From assembly GCF_027921745.1 (NCBI RefSeq), contig NC_079238.1:4588001-4652000 (forward strand): a DNA stretch of 64,000 bases, read 5' to 3'. The position numbers and the translations under genes are program-made. Shown here in pieces: positions 12,114 to 22,706 of this stretch. Each line of letters begins with the position of its first letter. The first letter of the stretch is position 1. Under the pieces are notes generated by a model. That model did not search any database and was not told the DNA's origin. It saw nothing but the letters and a program-made list of their open reading frames with translations. The stretch is from Schizosaccharomyces osmophilus. Its lineage: Eukaryota > Ascomycota > Schizosaccharomycetes > Schizosaccharomycetales > Schizosaccharomycetaceae.

Positions 12114-12606
12114 ATTTGTGGTGTTGGTAAATTTTACGAGATTTCTCTCCCAAATTGAATAGTGTTGAACAGTACAAACTCCAAAGTAATAGTCGAATAA
12201 ACTGAATTTATTGCTACTCTTGAAGACTTTTTTTTTTTTTATTTTTTGTCAAAATTTATAGCACGACTACTCAGCTTCCATCCATGCGCAGGACGTTATG
12301 ATGGAAACCTTTCTTGTTTTCTGTTTAGTAGATCATAGAAGCATTTACAAGACTAATTTATAATAATTTTAAAGAAAAAGCATATAGTTTTTGAGTAAGA
12401 CTGAAAAAAGAAATCTGACTTAGTGGATTCTTGTAGACTAATACCAACTAAAACGGTCATCATTCATAAAAACATGTAGAGACTTCCAAAATACTAACAA
12501 ATCCTTTTTAAGATGACATAGAGGGGGTTTCTTAAAATTAAATCTGTTAAATCATATAGTCATAGAATAGGACTTGAAGATGTTGGGAGAAAGGGGAGAG
12601 CATATA
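12114..12606. other. Intergenic carrier-rrp15
   Basis: It contains the rrp15 promoter and leader and the carrier 3' UTR. A run of T lies at 12230-12240. No HomolD/HomolE box and no ORF are seen. Confidence 0.6.
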
Positions 12607-13716
12607 TTAATTAAGGTAATCACGAACAAGCTCAAAACTCAGAATTGTCACAGAGCTTGCGGGAATAGTACGGAGAAAGTTGGTACCCATACCAGCGTAA
12701 TATTTACGCCAGCCCTCCAATCTCCATATATCTCGAATGAGTAAAGCCATGGAATTATGGGTTGGGGCGTCTAAGCTTTGCAGTCGTGTCCGCAAAACTT
12801 CATGGGGATACGTGATTGCAGAGGCAGTGATCTTCGATAGGGTAGCAGCAAAAATAATGTGAACGTTTCTTTGGGTTTCAAACGTATCATCAAAAGATTT
12901 TTTGAAGAACTCGTACAATGGGAATTGTATACCAACATGTAAGGTACCAAACAAAGAAGGCGTTAAGCCCCGATAAAAGGCTTTAATACCTTCATATTTG
13001 TATATCTTCCGAAATGCATCGAGTGTATTTTTATAAGTTGGATAGCAAGCCGGGCCGGTCGGTTGTCCAGAATGGACGGAATTGCAACCGTCATTAATAT
13101 TAATTCGTCGTTTTAACCAAAAGAGAGGAAGACGTTTTTTACAAGATTGGGCATCTGTCTGAAGATTACGGAATTGCAGATTTGTAGCAGCAGCTACGTT
13201 ATCTGCTAGAGGATTTGTTCTTGGATGCGACTGAGTTACGATTCTCGTTTTGACAACCCAAATTGGATTGGTAAAAGTTACACTTGCAGCGCCAGCAAAA
13301 ATGGCTGAAGCAGTCTGACGAAACCAGAAGTTATAGAGTTCAGGATCGGCATCTTCAATCATCGCTTCAGCGCCCTTTTTGGAATTCGGGTTTTGTTGAG
13401 AAGATCGTTTGTTTACACCCAAAAGTTCTTTTGATTTTTCATACACTGCAAAGTAGATTGACCAGCTGGGCAGGTATCCTAACATCATAGGCCCCACACC
13501 TCGATACAAGCCGGGAATTCCTTCATGAGTGAAAATCCTTTGGATCGAGCGCAGTGTCCCTTCCATTGCTCCTAAAGCTGATGCCCCATGTGCGGACATT
13601 CGAGCTTTTTGAGCTTGCTTTCGAGTCTTCACTACATCTAAAGGTGCGACAACAAGAGACGACGCAAACCCAGCAGCTCCTCCTGCTATAGCATCCTTCA
13701 AAGAATCATCCAGCAT
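12607..13716 (-). CDS. Mitochondrial carrier, nucleotide/NAD type (predicted)
   Basis: Inner-membrane solute carrier of the SLC25 family. It is a single 369-residue exon with three tandem carrier repeats. Their signature helices read PLDVVKTRKQ (about residue 25), NPIWVVKTRI (about 152) and YPHEVLRTRLQ (about 303). GLYRGVGPMMLGYLPSW and FYRGLTPSLFG are typical of the folate/FAD/pyrimidine/NAD carrier branch. In S. pombe the gene at this place is annotated as a nicotinamide-nucleotide carrier as I remember; the substrate cannot be read from sequence. The third signature has R in place of the usual K. An insertion of about 30 residues in repeat 2 (about 190-225) is longer than in most carriers. 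Confidence 0.88.
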   Translation of the reverse strand: MLDDSLKDAIAGGAAGFASSLVVAPLDVVKTRKQAQKARMSAHGASALGAMEGTLRSIQRIFTHEGIPGLYRGVGPMMLGYLPSWSIYFAVYEKSKELLGVNKRSSQQNPNSKKGAEAMIEDADPELYNFWFRQTASAIFAGAASVTFTNPIWVVKTRIVTQSHPRTNPLADNVAAATNLQFRNLQTDAQSCKKRLPLFWLKRRININDGCNSVHSGQPTGPACYPTYKNTLDAFRKIYKYEGIKAFYRGLTPSLFGTLHVGIQFPLYEFFKKSFDDTFETQRNVHIIFAATLSKITASAITYPHEVLRTRLQSLDAPTHNSMALLIRDIWRLEGWRKYYAGMGTNFLRTIPASSVTILSFELVRDYLN

Positions 13717-14767
13717 AAAGACGAATCAAATCCTTAGCCACTCATATATGGAAAAAAGCCCACAATTTCAGTTCTCTTGTGGAAATCGCCTTTTCGATGA
13801 TTCTCTAGGTGAGATATACTTGATTCTTCCCAAACCGTATGTACCTACCAGGAAGCTGGTTTTTGTATTGAAGACATTGACTCTCAGACAACTTCGGTTT
13901 AGCGAGCCAATGAAATATATACTACTTTGTGATATCAACACTTACCGATCCCATTCGTACAGTATGTTAGTAAATAAACAATCCTTGATGTGTGTAGTTT
14001 GCTTTAGATTTTGGATCAGAGATGCAAGAGGCAAGCAATTAATATTTTAAGGACTTTTGAAAGCAACATCACAAACGGTTTTTCAAAGTGAGGTGCTTCT
14101 GGAACCCATACTGGCAAATCCCTTTAAATAGCGTTCAAATGAGTTTTCTATTCATTCTTTAATACATTGTATCGATCCTTACTTCCACGGAGACAATCAA
14201 ATCTATCTGATTGAGCAAGCAGCAATCAGAAAACCCAGCCAAGTCGAGTTTGGTCGATGTCAAGGATGTAAAGCGAAAGAAAGCAGGTGATTCCTTCTGG
14301 TGTAAAGCTGGTAAAAGGATTAAACGTACTGAAAGTAAAGCGTACAAAAGTTTTCTCAGCTATCCTCCGGTTCCTCATTTTGATGTTGCGCAACCAGATG
14401 AGTGTCAAGCTTGAACGGATTCTCGAAAAAAACTGATTTCCTCACACATTTGAATTCAATGTAGTCTTTTGAAAAATGCATAACTGAAAGGATCCTCTTC
14501 TTGCCTATATCACTCCTTCCTTCATCATTTGTATATTCAGTCCATCCATTTCCTAAGTGCGTACTTTGGTGAAAAGAAAAAAAAAAAAAAGAAAAAAGAG
14601 TTACTGAATCGCATGGTTTGGAAAAAAATAACTTGCTTTTCCATCTGTGAACATCTTTTCCTTGTTCTCTTCATTTTTCTGGACCTTTGATTTTTCTGCT
14701 TTGAAACGCGAACCTGATTAGGATACACTTCTCAATGTCACATTTCAATTAAGGAATCGATTCATAA
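13717..14767. other. Intergenic carrier-atg10 with two doubtful small ORFs
   Basis: About 1.05 kb between the divergent carrier and atg10 starts. It contains a 100-codon plus-strand frame at 13748-14050 and a 67-codon frame at 14211-14414 that has no ATG of its own. A poly-A tract lies at 14576-14592. No RNA gene was recognised. Confidence 0.5.
14211..14414 (+). CDS. Possible exon of an unassigned small basic protein
   Basis: An open frame with clean fission-yeast-like codon use encodes a basic stretch (VKRKKAGDSFWCKAGKRIKR). It begins just after a TGA and has no ATG, so it would have to be a 3' exon. The likely acceptor is GCAAG or GCAG at 14217-14222, but I found no convincing first exon. 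Family unknown. Confidence 0.15.
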   Translation: MSKQQSENPAKSSLVDVKDVKRKKAGDSFWCKAGKRIKRTESKAYKSFLSYPPVPHFDVAQPDECQA

Positions 14768-15301
14768 ATGAACTTTCGGCAACATCTCCTCCAATTGATT
14801 CCTGCATTGGTGAGTCGAGGTATTTCTTGCGAGTTTATGGAATTCTTTGAACCTGTATTACGACTCAAATGGCAAGTGAAACCATACAATGATGAAACAA
14901 CATCATTCGTTGTTGAAGAGGAAAGTGAGATGATTTATGTGTCGCCTGATGTATCGGTCGAAGCTTGGATTCGCTTTTCGCCTTCCTTTCAGGTCCCCCA
15001 ATTTTTCTTTCAATTGTATTCCGAAGGTTGTTTCCCTTACACTAAGCTTGAAGGCGTAGCTGCTCTCCTCCGCCCAGAAAATCGAGACCTGGCTTTGGAA
15101 GCTTTGGCAATTGGCGATTGTCCTGGTTCAAATGGCATCGCCTGGTACGTTCATCCATGCTGTACTCAAAGTTTCTTCCAAACGTTAGAAATTTCCAAAC
15201 AAGATACTTCTTACTTGCCGATGTGGATCCTGTATATCCACCGATTGCTCTCCCCGATTACCGCTCCTATGGTAGAAGCTCTCGACGACAAGTCGCCTTG
15301 A
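14768..15301 (+). CDS. atg10: Autophagy E2-like enzyme Atg10
   Basis: E2-like enzyme that conjugates Atg12 to Atg5 in autophagosome formation (known for Atg10). It is a single 177-residue exon. The Atg10/Atg3 catalytic signature is visible: SFQVPQFFFQLYSEG at residues 73-87, GDCPGSNGIAWYVHPC at 116-131 with the putative active Cys131 in the HPC motif, and the closing block YLPMWILYIHRLLSP. A second Cys132 follows directly. Length and motif order are as expected. In S. pombe atg10 also follows the carrier. Confidence 0.87.
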   Translation: MNFRQHLLQLIPALVSRGISCEFMEFFEPVLRLKWQVKPYNDETTSFVVEEESEMIYVSPDVSVEAWIRFSPSFQVPQFFFQLYSEGCFPYTKLEGVAALLRPENRDLALEALAIGDCPGSNGIAWYVHPCCTQSFFQTLEISKQDTSYLPMWILYIHRLLSPITAPMVEALDDKSP

Positions 15302-15760
15302 CTGTATTCTTTTCGTCTTGTGAACGAAACTTATTTATTCCTTAAAATAATTTTTTCATTGGGTTACTTGGGTTGCTCGTCGTACATATAGGAATTGCTG
15401 CATACTGTTCTGCATATCCATTTACAAGAATATCCTCAATCACCATTTCTTCCAAAATAAATGATTTATTAATCAATGGTACTTATCGATGCCAAAAGTT
15501 TACAGTTTATGCCGCATGAAAAAGTAGCATTTCAACCTTCGAAATGACCCTATTTCTCCTGCTGTACAAGAAAGAAAGACAAATAAGATTAAATAAAAAG
15601 ATTCTATTCATTCTACCTACGTATGTTGTTTAAATTTTCTCTTATCGTGCTTGTTGAAATGAACAACTTTTTTCACTGATCATTCTATCCTCATCCAAAC
15701 GACCGTTTTCTCTGATTCACGGTTTGCGACAGAAAACTGACACAAGTTTAACAAAATATA
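15302..15760. other. Intergenic atg10-pfd4
   Basis: A 459-base AT-rich tandem spacer with the pfd4 promoter. No ORF, repeat or RNA gene seen. Confidence 0.6.
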
Positions 15761-16132
15761 ATGGAACAAATTCCCGTTTTAGCTCAAGATCAACATAATT
15801 TGAATGAGTTTTCTGTTTTGCATTCTAGAAGAGCTGTTCAAGAATTAGAGCTTAAAGACATCAGAACTCAAGTAGAAGACGTTGTTGATGCCAAAAATGA
15901 ATGTGAACTTTTAGATGAAGATGATGTGGATCAAATTCCTTTAATCAAGATTGGCGATGCCTTTTTTCAAGTCTCTTTGGATACACTGACTGAAGAGCTT
16001 GAAGAATCAGAATCCAAGTTGGAAAAGCAAAGTGAACAATTAGATTCTCATATGGAGATGGATCATTCACGTATTCAAGAGCTCAAAAATCTTCTCTACG
16101 CAAAGTTCCATGACCAAATTAATCTTGACTAG
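15761..16132 (+). CDS. Prefoldin subunit 4 (beta type)
   Basis: Subunit of the hexameric prefoldin co-chaperone that hands nascent actin and tubulin to CCT. It is a single exon of 123 residues, the usual length. It is helical, with N- and C-terminal coiled coils flanking the beta-prefoldin hairpin: EDQ-like DQHNLNEFSVLHSRR at about 10-24, DAKNECELLDEDD at about 43-55, IGDAFFQVSLD at about 67-77. Orthologue of Gim3/Pfd4. Prefoldin subunit 2 is encoded 7 kb away, at 23134. Confidence 0.88.
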   Translation: MEQIPVLAQDQHNLNEFSVLHSRRAVQELELKDIRTQVEDVVDAKNECELLDEDDVDQIPLIKIGDAFFQVSLDTLTEELEESESKLEKQSEQLDSHMEMDHSRIQELKNLLYAKFHDQINLD

Positions 16133-16305
16133 ATTATGCTGGAGGAAGCTTTGCAAAATGAGTAAAGCCTTCTGTAATCTGCATGACACAAAAAAACTAT
16201 TTTTTAATCTATTTTACATTTTCTAAATCAATTTAAAAACCTTTCATTTTAACTTTGTTTCTCTTACCAACTTCGTTGACCGGCCCTTGTCCTTCAACTA
16301 CCAAA

Positions 16306-17055
16306 ATGAACGAGGATTACAACATTGAACCAGATGCCGAATTAGGACGAACTACATTTGAGGATGATAATCTTCTTAAGCAGAATACACCTATATCGAA
16401 ACCTATTAGCCCTAGATTCCATGCTCGTCGTGCTTCTATGCAAGAGGCAACTTGGACAATTAAAGACTCTTTTCACGTAACTACAAAAGATGTTGTACAA
16501 CGATGTATACATACCTTAATCCCTACAACGAATTTTTTCGACGTTATCGATGATAGGCCCGATTTATATGGTCCCTTTTGGATAACAACCACAGTTGTTC
16601 AAGCATTGTTCTTTTCCAATTCCATCACTGACTATGTGCGCCATCTCACTGGATCTATAGACAATCCTTATTCCATTGGTAAGTTGGTTTCTGCGGCTTC
16701 CATCATTTATGGTTATACTGCCATTGCTGCAGTCATACTTTGGGGGTTTTTGGTTTGGAATAAATGCAATCCAAAATTACTCGATTGCGTATGTATATAT
16801 GGTTATGCCAACATCAGCTGGCTGCCTGTTTCTTTGATGACTCCTCCGTTTAGTTTATTGTCTTCTTTGGTATCCCATATTATTAAATGGATATTAACAT
16901 CCGTTGGTCTGGGTATTTCACTTGTCTTTCTTGTTCGAAACCTCTATCCTGTTTGCCAACAGGCAGGAACATATTTGTGTAAGCTTTCCATGGGTGGAAT
17001 TATCATCCTTCATATTTTACTTGCAATTACTTTGCAACTGGTCTTTTTCAAGTAA
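16306..17055 (+). CDS. Yip1-domain Golgi/ER membrane protein (Yip4/5, YIPF1/2 type)
   Basis: Rab-GTPase-interacting membrane protein of ER-Golgi traffic (family knowledge). It has 249 residues from the ATG at 16306; the frame is open further upstream but without another ATG. A hydrophilic N-terminus (1-90) is followed by DLYGPFWITTTVVQALFF, a hallmark of the YIPF1/2 branch, then five hydrophobic spans including CVCIYGYANISWLPVSL and a span that ends LQLVFFK at the C-terminus. It lies in tandem behind prefoldin 4, 173 bases downstream. Confidence 0.87.
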   Translation: MNEDYNIEPDAELGRTTFEDDNLLKQNTPISKPISPRFHARRASMQEATWTIKDSFHVTTKDVVQRCIHTLIPTTNFFDVIDDRPDLYGPFWITTTVVQALFFSNSITDYVRHLTGSIDNPYSIGKLVSAASIIYGYTAIAAVILWGFLVWNKCNPKLLDCVCIYGYANISWLPVSLMTPPFSLLSSLVSHIIKWILTSVGLGISLVFLVRNLYPVCQQAGTYLCKLSMGGIIILHILLAITLQLVFFK

Positions 17056-17878
17056 CTGGATGCATCCTTCTCTTCTCGTAATTTAAACTTCTACCTTAAT
17101 GTTAATGTTGATGAATAGTATAACACAGATCTTTTTAAACTATTTGTTGTATTGAATTTTATTCATCCATAAAAATTAGCTTTAAAGATGTAAACATAAT
17201 TCTCTGAGCACGATGCACCAACAACCTCCTTCAACAGTCATTCATAGGAGAGTTTGCATTACGAGTATAAAAAAATGATAGCTTAAATCATGCTCATTCA
17301 TTGAACACTCCCCTTCTGTCTTTCCCCTTCATGGGTACTTTTCCAATAGCTATTAGAACACCCAACTTCTCATTCTTATAATCCTATCAAGAACTTTAGA
17401 AATAGTAGTATCCTTTATATTAAACTTTGAGGATTATTCTTCATTGAACTAGTAATTTTCGTTTGATTTTGTAGTAATAAATGCAGTTGTCTGCACCTGT
17501 TATTCTCGGAATATTGATCTTATAGAAGGGAAAAAATTAAGGTAAGAGGCATAGGAAAGAGCAATATTTTTGAAAACAGGGGGAAGGGAGAGCAAAAGGG
17601 AATACACAAACGAAGATATAATCATTAGTCCTAAAAGTTTTTACTTCCCGTCATTAATCGTTGACCAAACACATGTAACAAAATACAAATCCGTTAAAAA
17701 TTAGTTATTAGACCAAAAAGCTAACAGAAGACTAACGTTAGCTTTCTATGTCCGTCTAATAGCAAAACGTGCTCATCGATATTGCAAATATCAAAAGAAA
17801 TAAGACAAGAGTTACACATTGACATCTTAGAGCTTGCTAAATACAAACAACTAAAACAATTGTTAGCAAAACCATTCT
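17056..17878. other. Convergent intergenic Yip1 gene-pab1
   Basis: An 823-base convergent AT-rich spacer. I looked for C/D snoRNA, tRNA and snRNA signatures on both strands and saw none. Probably two 3' UTRs. Confidence 0.55.
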
Positions 17879-19386
17879 TTAAATATTAATAAAAAAGCGT
17901 ACATTATTTGTTGCGGCAATGGCAACGGAGTCTTCGAAAGGATGCCAGCTGGCATGCATAATCTTCTTATTGTAATCAAGTTGATCGGGATCAAGTCCAA
18001 TGGAACCGGAGCCCATGGGAGCAGGTGACCTGGGATCCCAATCGTTATTCTTCATAGAATTTAGTTTGACCGTAGAGCTTGCGGCTGATTTTCTAGCTCG
18101 AAAAGCAGCCTTGTCTGCTTGTAAAACAACTTGACCTTCGTCACCAAGTTTAGAGCTATCCGTAGGATAAATACCAAAATTGTTACTGTAACTTCCTGAC
18201 AAAGCATGCTTTCCATCTCCAGAGAAGGTGCATTCAAACTTGTCAAAGATACAGTCATTTTCATAAAGATCACAGAGCTTTGATCTCAACACATCATGAA
18301 GAGGTATTGTTTTCACTGGCATCTTTTCCATATTTATATCCCAAATCTTTAACGAAAGATAATCTCTAGACAAAATATAACGGCCGTTTTGAGAGAACTT
18401 GATGTCTGAAATGCTAGAAATGATTTCGGAAAAAAAGCTCTTCGAATCCTGATCCCCTTGATCTTCAAAAAGCTTCGTATGATTATCACAAAGAGCGGAT
18501 TGACGAAGGTCTAAAAGTTTGATATTACCTTTGCTACTACTGTACATTAAATGGTTACAATTGACTGGATGAAAATCAGCACTGGTGATGACTTCTGTTA
18601 GTTCCTCCATGTTGTCGGGCTTAATGTCCACAATATTGAAAGAATGATCTGATATGCCCAAGTTCCATAGATTGATGCGAAGGTCATCTGCTGAAATGTA
18701 GGTCTCAGCATCAGAATTCACGCTGATTGAGTTGATGTGGTAGGCATGGGCATTGGAATACACTCGACGAGGATATGCAGCAACAATCGTATCATGATGA
18801 CTGAGGCGAGGAAGCTTTAGCTGCATGGGTAGAGTAAAGGGCTTTAGCAAAGGCCGAGGGTGACGAAATTCGTCAGAAAGGTTGTTTTCTGCAACAACCT
18901 TTAGGTTTTTTTCATAAAGCTTCCATAACTTTATTGTCTTGTCATTTGTAGACAACAAGAAGTGTGCTCGATTGGTTCGACGACACCAACGAATTTTGTT
19001 AATTTTTTCCTCGATCTCCAGCGACTTTAAGTAGTCAAACTCTGGTTCGTGACTTTGAAATTCAGTGAAAAATTTGTATTCGCAGCCTTTTTTGGAATGG
19101 TTCCGTTCGAATAATACTACTCGTCCTCCCTTATCGCCAGTCGCAAGGTAGTCACCTGAATGATCAAATTCTACGGCTGAAATTATATCAGCTTCACAAA
19201 TGAGTTAGTCTATATTGAAACTCCTCTTTCTAATTGTGTGCTTATTGAATTCATACCCTCTGTAATGTCCTCAGCATCACCCTTGTCGCCAAAACATCTA
19301 ACCAAGTTAATAATCCATCATCTGTTTCCAGCTACTACATACTGGGCAAATCTCCATTGACCCGTTAAATCTTCTGATTCGTCCAT
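17879..19386 (-). CDS. pab1: PP2A regulatory subunit B55, Pab1
   Basis: B55-type WD40 subunit that targets protein phosphatase 2A; in fission yeast it acts in morphogenesis, septation and cell-cycle control. My model has exons 19343-19386, 19257-19297 and 17879-19191, about 465 residues. Splicing joins WRFAQ to [13 protein letters not shown] and then [20 protein letters not shown], which is nearly identical to the N-terminus of all B55 proteins. Further landmarks are [10 protein letters not shown], the [13 protein letters not shown] repeat, [20 protein letters not shown] and the closing [17 protein letters not shown]. The introns are 45 and 65 nt. The last residues (FFINI) are slightly shorter than in mammals. 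The identification is secure. Confidence 0.96.
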
Positions 19387-20119
19387 CGTCTTCACAGGTT
19401 GGCTTTTCCTACTTTTTCGTTCTAACTTGTATCTTCACCAATGTTCGTCGTTCTCGAAAATTATGACTTAAAAATTCGAAGGGTATCTATATACCGTCTT
19501 TTTTTTTAAAAATCAAACTGTTTATGAGAGAATCTTGACTTCCAATGGCGATTCTTCACCTTGGTTCGATATTCCTTGGTGGTACGTACAAAGGTAAAAA
19601 TCTCACTCCCCCTCACGGGAAGTCTGAAAGGACGAGTAGGTCTTGTAGTAGTTTTGGTCAATTATTTCTATTTAGTCTAATTCAGAATTTATCAACAAAT
19701 CGATTAAAGGGTCATTTATCCATAATTTGGGTGGTATGGGTGGTATCAGTTGCTGATGTTGTTTTTTTACTAGGAAGGTAAACAAAAGTCAGTTTCATAA
19801 AGGAAAGCTTTGAAACCAAGAATGTTAGATTTGAAACGAAATATATTTTGAGTTTCTTTTGTTTCTTTATTTTGAGTTTCTCTAGGGTTACAAACTTCTA
19901 CCAGGAACTCGTTGTTTTATATAATTGAAAAGGCCAGTTTAAACAGAATCGGATAAGAGTTCTTATTTAAGGATGGTTTTCATGTTTCTAACTTTTTACT
20001 CAAACGCTGATACGTAAACTCGAGGAATCAGTACTTCAAGCTTTTGAACAAATGAGCATCGAATTGTATCGACAGGACTAATATACACAAGAAAAAACTA
20101 AAGTTATTAAAATTTTTCA
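19387..20119. other. Intergenic yth1-pab1
   Basis: 733 bases, mainly the pab1 promoter, with the yth1 3' UTR at the left end of this stretch (near 20119). A 78-codon plus-strand ORF (19545-19781) looks like chance. No other element seen. Confidence 0.6.
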
Positions 20120-20808
20120 TCAAAAATCTTTTCGTCTTTGAGGAGGATGTGGTGGATCCACATGTCTTGGACTGAATCGTGTTAGCATTGTATTCATAAG
20201 ATTTCTCGACTTACTGAGGGTCAGGACAATTTGGACCTGAAGGACAAAATCCGGATAAATATCGCTCACATATATTCGTTTTTCGTACATGTTTTCCTCG
20301 ACAGACTGGGCCCAATGGGCAAAACCCCATGTTATACCAGGCACAAACACCAACCTGCTTACTGGGATCCAAATGAAGATACAAACATTCCTCGCCATTA
20401 GAACACCATCCTCTCTCCGCGAAAAAATGACAGGGCGGCATTTTCTTTAAATTATACTCATGCAAAAAGTCACATTGCTCTCCCTTCTTGCACAGACCAC
20501 GGAGCCTTTTTTTATTAATATTCATATCAAAATATAAAAATCAGTTTCTTACCAATGTTTGCAGACTACACTGCCCATCTTGGAGCCCGATTCGCGTCCA
20601 TGTAGGGAATGAAGCTTCCCTGCTTCGCCAAACTCAAAGTTTCGGGCCAAATAATCATCAAATCGAAATGCTACTGAGGAAAAATCAGCAGCAATTGCTT
20701 TTTCCTTGATGTAGTCTGTCATTTTGGGCGACTGGAAAGAGTTGCTAACGAAAGGTCAGGTTTGTCATGTCTAACTTTGCTTACAGGTCCACCACCAGCA
20801 AATGGCAT
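20120..20808 (-). CDS. yth1: CPSF30-type CCCH zinc-finger 3'-processing factor Yth1
   Basis: Subunit of the cleavage and polyadenylation factor that reads the AAUAAA signal. Exons: 20785-20808, 20553-20731, 20215-20505 and 20120-20171, giving 181 residues. Four CCCH fingers are visible: CKHWLRGLCKKGEQCDFLH, CHFFAERGWCSNGEECLYLH, CAWYNMGFCPLGPVCRGKH and CERYLSGFCPSGPNCPDPH. The final His of the last finger is supplied only by splicing to the 17-codon last exon, which supports the model. The N-terminus has the usual FRFDDYLARNFEF motif, but the finger that other CPSF30 proteins carry between that motif and VVCKHW is absent. The introns are 53, 47 and 43 nt. Confidence 0.93.
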
Positions 20809-21455
20809 TTTGCAATAAAAATTTAAAGCTTTTTATAAAACGAATGACTCTAGTTTAGAACAGGATTCGCTTACTACCTGTATTTTTATCACTTCTCTTA
20901 CACTTTAGCTTGCTACGAGAGTTTCGATTTTCCTCAAGACGGAACTGTCTTCAAGAGATCATTAAATATGTCATTTTCCAACAAATCTTAAGGAATTTCC
21001 ATTTTACTACAATGATAAATAAAGTTTGTAAATTGCACTTTTTTCACTACTTCCTTATTGACCTTAGACTTGGACCAAGTCCTTTTAACGAGTATCTATG
21101 CGTACGCTTGAAACCTAGTTTTCCAAAAGAAAAGAGCCTTTTTATATATTCCTTTTTACGTGTTATTTCACTGAATCTTCTGTTTGCGAATCTTTTAACC
21201 TCAAAAAAGAACTAGGAATAGAAGAGAAACGAACGAGACTGACGTGCCGTTAGACGTCGATTCATTGATCTTAACTAATATTTTTATTGGTTATTTATAT
21301 ATTCTTTTCTCTTCCTTATTAATTGGAGCTTTCTGTTTCAAGAGTTTGGTACTTCGTCAAGATTAAGCACGGACAGAAGATCAACGCCCTTAGTTGTTTT
21401 CGTTATTGAAGCCCCTCTTCAGTCATCTGAAAAATCACGGCTCATTGATTGAACT
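20809..21455. other. Divergent promoter region yth1 / folate synthetase
   Basis: A 647-base divergent spacer that must hold both promoters. A 101-codon plus frame (20910-21215) has poor codon use and no homology that I recognise. No named regulatory site seen. Confidence 0.55.
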
Positions 21456-22706
21456 ATGCCAATTCAGCTCGGATTGCAGCGGATGCGTCTGCTCTTAAAA
21501 CACTTGGGAAATCCTCAAGAGACTTTTTGCGCCATTCAAGTTGCTGGGACTAATGGAAAAGGAAGTATTTGTAGCTATATATATACAACCTTGTTACAAG
21601 CGGCCATAAAGACCGGTCGATATACCAGTCCACACTTTATTGAGCCCAGGGACACCATTCACATGAACGGTCAAGTTGCAAGTAAGGAAATGTTTGAAAC
21701 CTGCCGGAAACGGGTCATGGATATTGACAAACGCTTTGGTACGAATGCTACCGAATTTGAACTGTTGACAGCTACTGCGTTTGAATGCTTTTGCGAAGCG
21801 GGCGTACGCGTAACTGTGATTGAAACAGGTTTAGGTGGTAGATTAGATGCCACAAATGTATTTGATTCTCCTTTGGTATCTGTGATTTGTCGGATTGGAA
21901 AGGACCATGAAGCCTTTCTCGGAAATACACTAGAAGCCATCGCTCGTGAAAAGGGAGGGATTTTCCGCGAGAACGTCCCCTGTATAATAGACTCAACAAA
22001 TAATCCGAGTGTAATTCAAGAGCTTAAAAAAGTTGCTCAAGAAGTTCATGCTGGACCTGTTTACTTGGCATCAGCGAAGGAGACAAACCAGGCTCAAACT
22101 TGGAGTGTTACGAGCCCCTCTTGGGGAACGAATGATTATCAGACTTCTTTGAATGGCTCTTATCAAGGTGCAAATGTTGCTTGTGGTGTATATGCTTTGG
22201 ATGTACTAACCGCTTCCTTCCCGTTAATGATTCCTCATGCGCAGAACGGTTTAAAAAACACACTTTGGCCTGGAAGGTTGGATTTCCGAGATATTCCTGG
22301 GGTGGGAAAGGTTTTGTTTGATGGAGCTCATAATAAGGATGCTGCCATAGAACTGGCCAAGTTTGTGAACCTTCAACGCGAAAAGAATGTCAGCAAGTCG
22401 GTTTCATGGATGGTAGCTTTTACAAGTAGCAAAGATGCGGATTCCATTTTAGATGCCTTAGTTCGTCCAGGAGACACAGTCTACATTACTCAATTTTCTT
22501 CCGTACAAGGGATGCCTTGGATCCAATCTATGGATTCTAGAGTGATCCAAGATTATCTTTCTAAAAAACACATTCGAGCTCTACTCGTTGACGAAAAAAA
22601 TAGGAAAAACGCTTTACGTTCTGCAGTAAGTCAAAACCCATTGACTGTTGTTTGTGGAAGTCTATATTTACTCGGTGACATGTATAAAACTCTTCATTTA
22701 GAGTAA
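21456..22706 (+). CDS. fol3: Dihydrofolate synthetase / folylpolyglutamate synthetase family
   Basis: Mur-ligase-family enzyme that adds glutamate to dihydropteroate or folate using ATP. It is a single 416-residue exon. Landmarks: P-loop VAGTNGKGSICSY at about 29-41, TSPHFIEPRDTIHMNG at about 58-73, the FELLTATAFECF helix, VIETGLGGRLDATNVFDSPL at about 122-141, IGKDHEAFLGNTLEAIAREK and the C-terminal FDGAHNKDAA. The length and the short linker resemble yeast Fol3 more than the longer Met7. In S. pombe the gene at this place is annotated as a dihydrofolate synthetase as I remember; the symbol is by analogy. Confidence 0.88.
   Translation: MPIQLGLQRMRLLLKHLGNPQETFCAIQVAGTNGKGSICSYIYTTLLQAAIKTGRYTSPHFIEPRDTIHMNGQVASKEMFETCRKRVMDIDKRFGTNATEFELLTATAFECFCEAGVRVTVIETGLGGRLDATNVFDSPLVSVICRIGKDHEAFLGNTLEAIAREKGGIFRENVPCIIDSTNNPSVIQELKKVAQEVHAGPVYLASAKETNQAQTWSVTSPSWGTNDYQTSLNGSYQGANVACGVYALDVLTASFPLMIPHAQNGLKNTLWPGRLDFRDIPGVGKVLFDGAHNKDAAIELAKFVNLQREKNVSKSVSWMVAFTSSKDADSILDALVRPGDTVYITQFSSVQGMPWIQSMDSRVIQDYLSKKHIRALLVDEKNRKNALRSAVSQNPLTVVCGSLYLLGDMYKTLHLE

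Noticed and set aside
19545-19781. 78-codon plus ORF upstream of pab1
   Set aside because: Low-quality sequence, no conserved look; lies in the pab1 promoter region.
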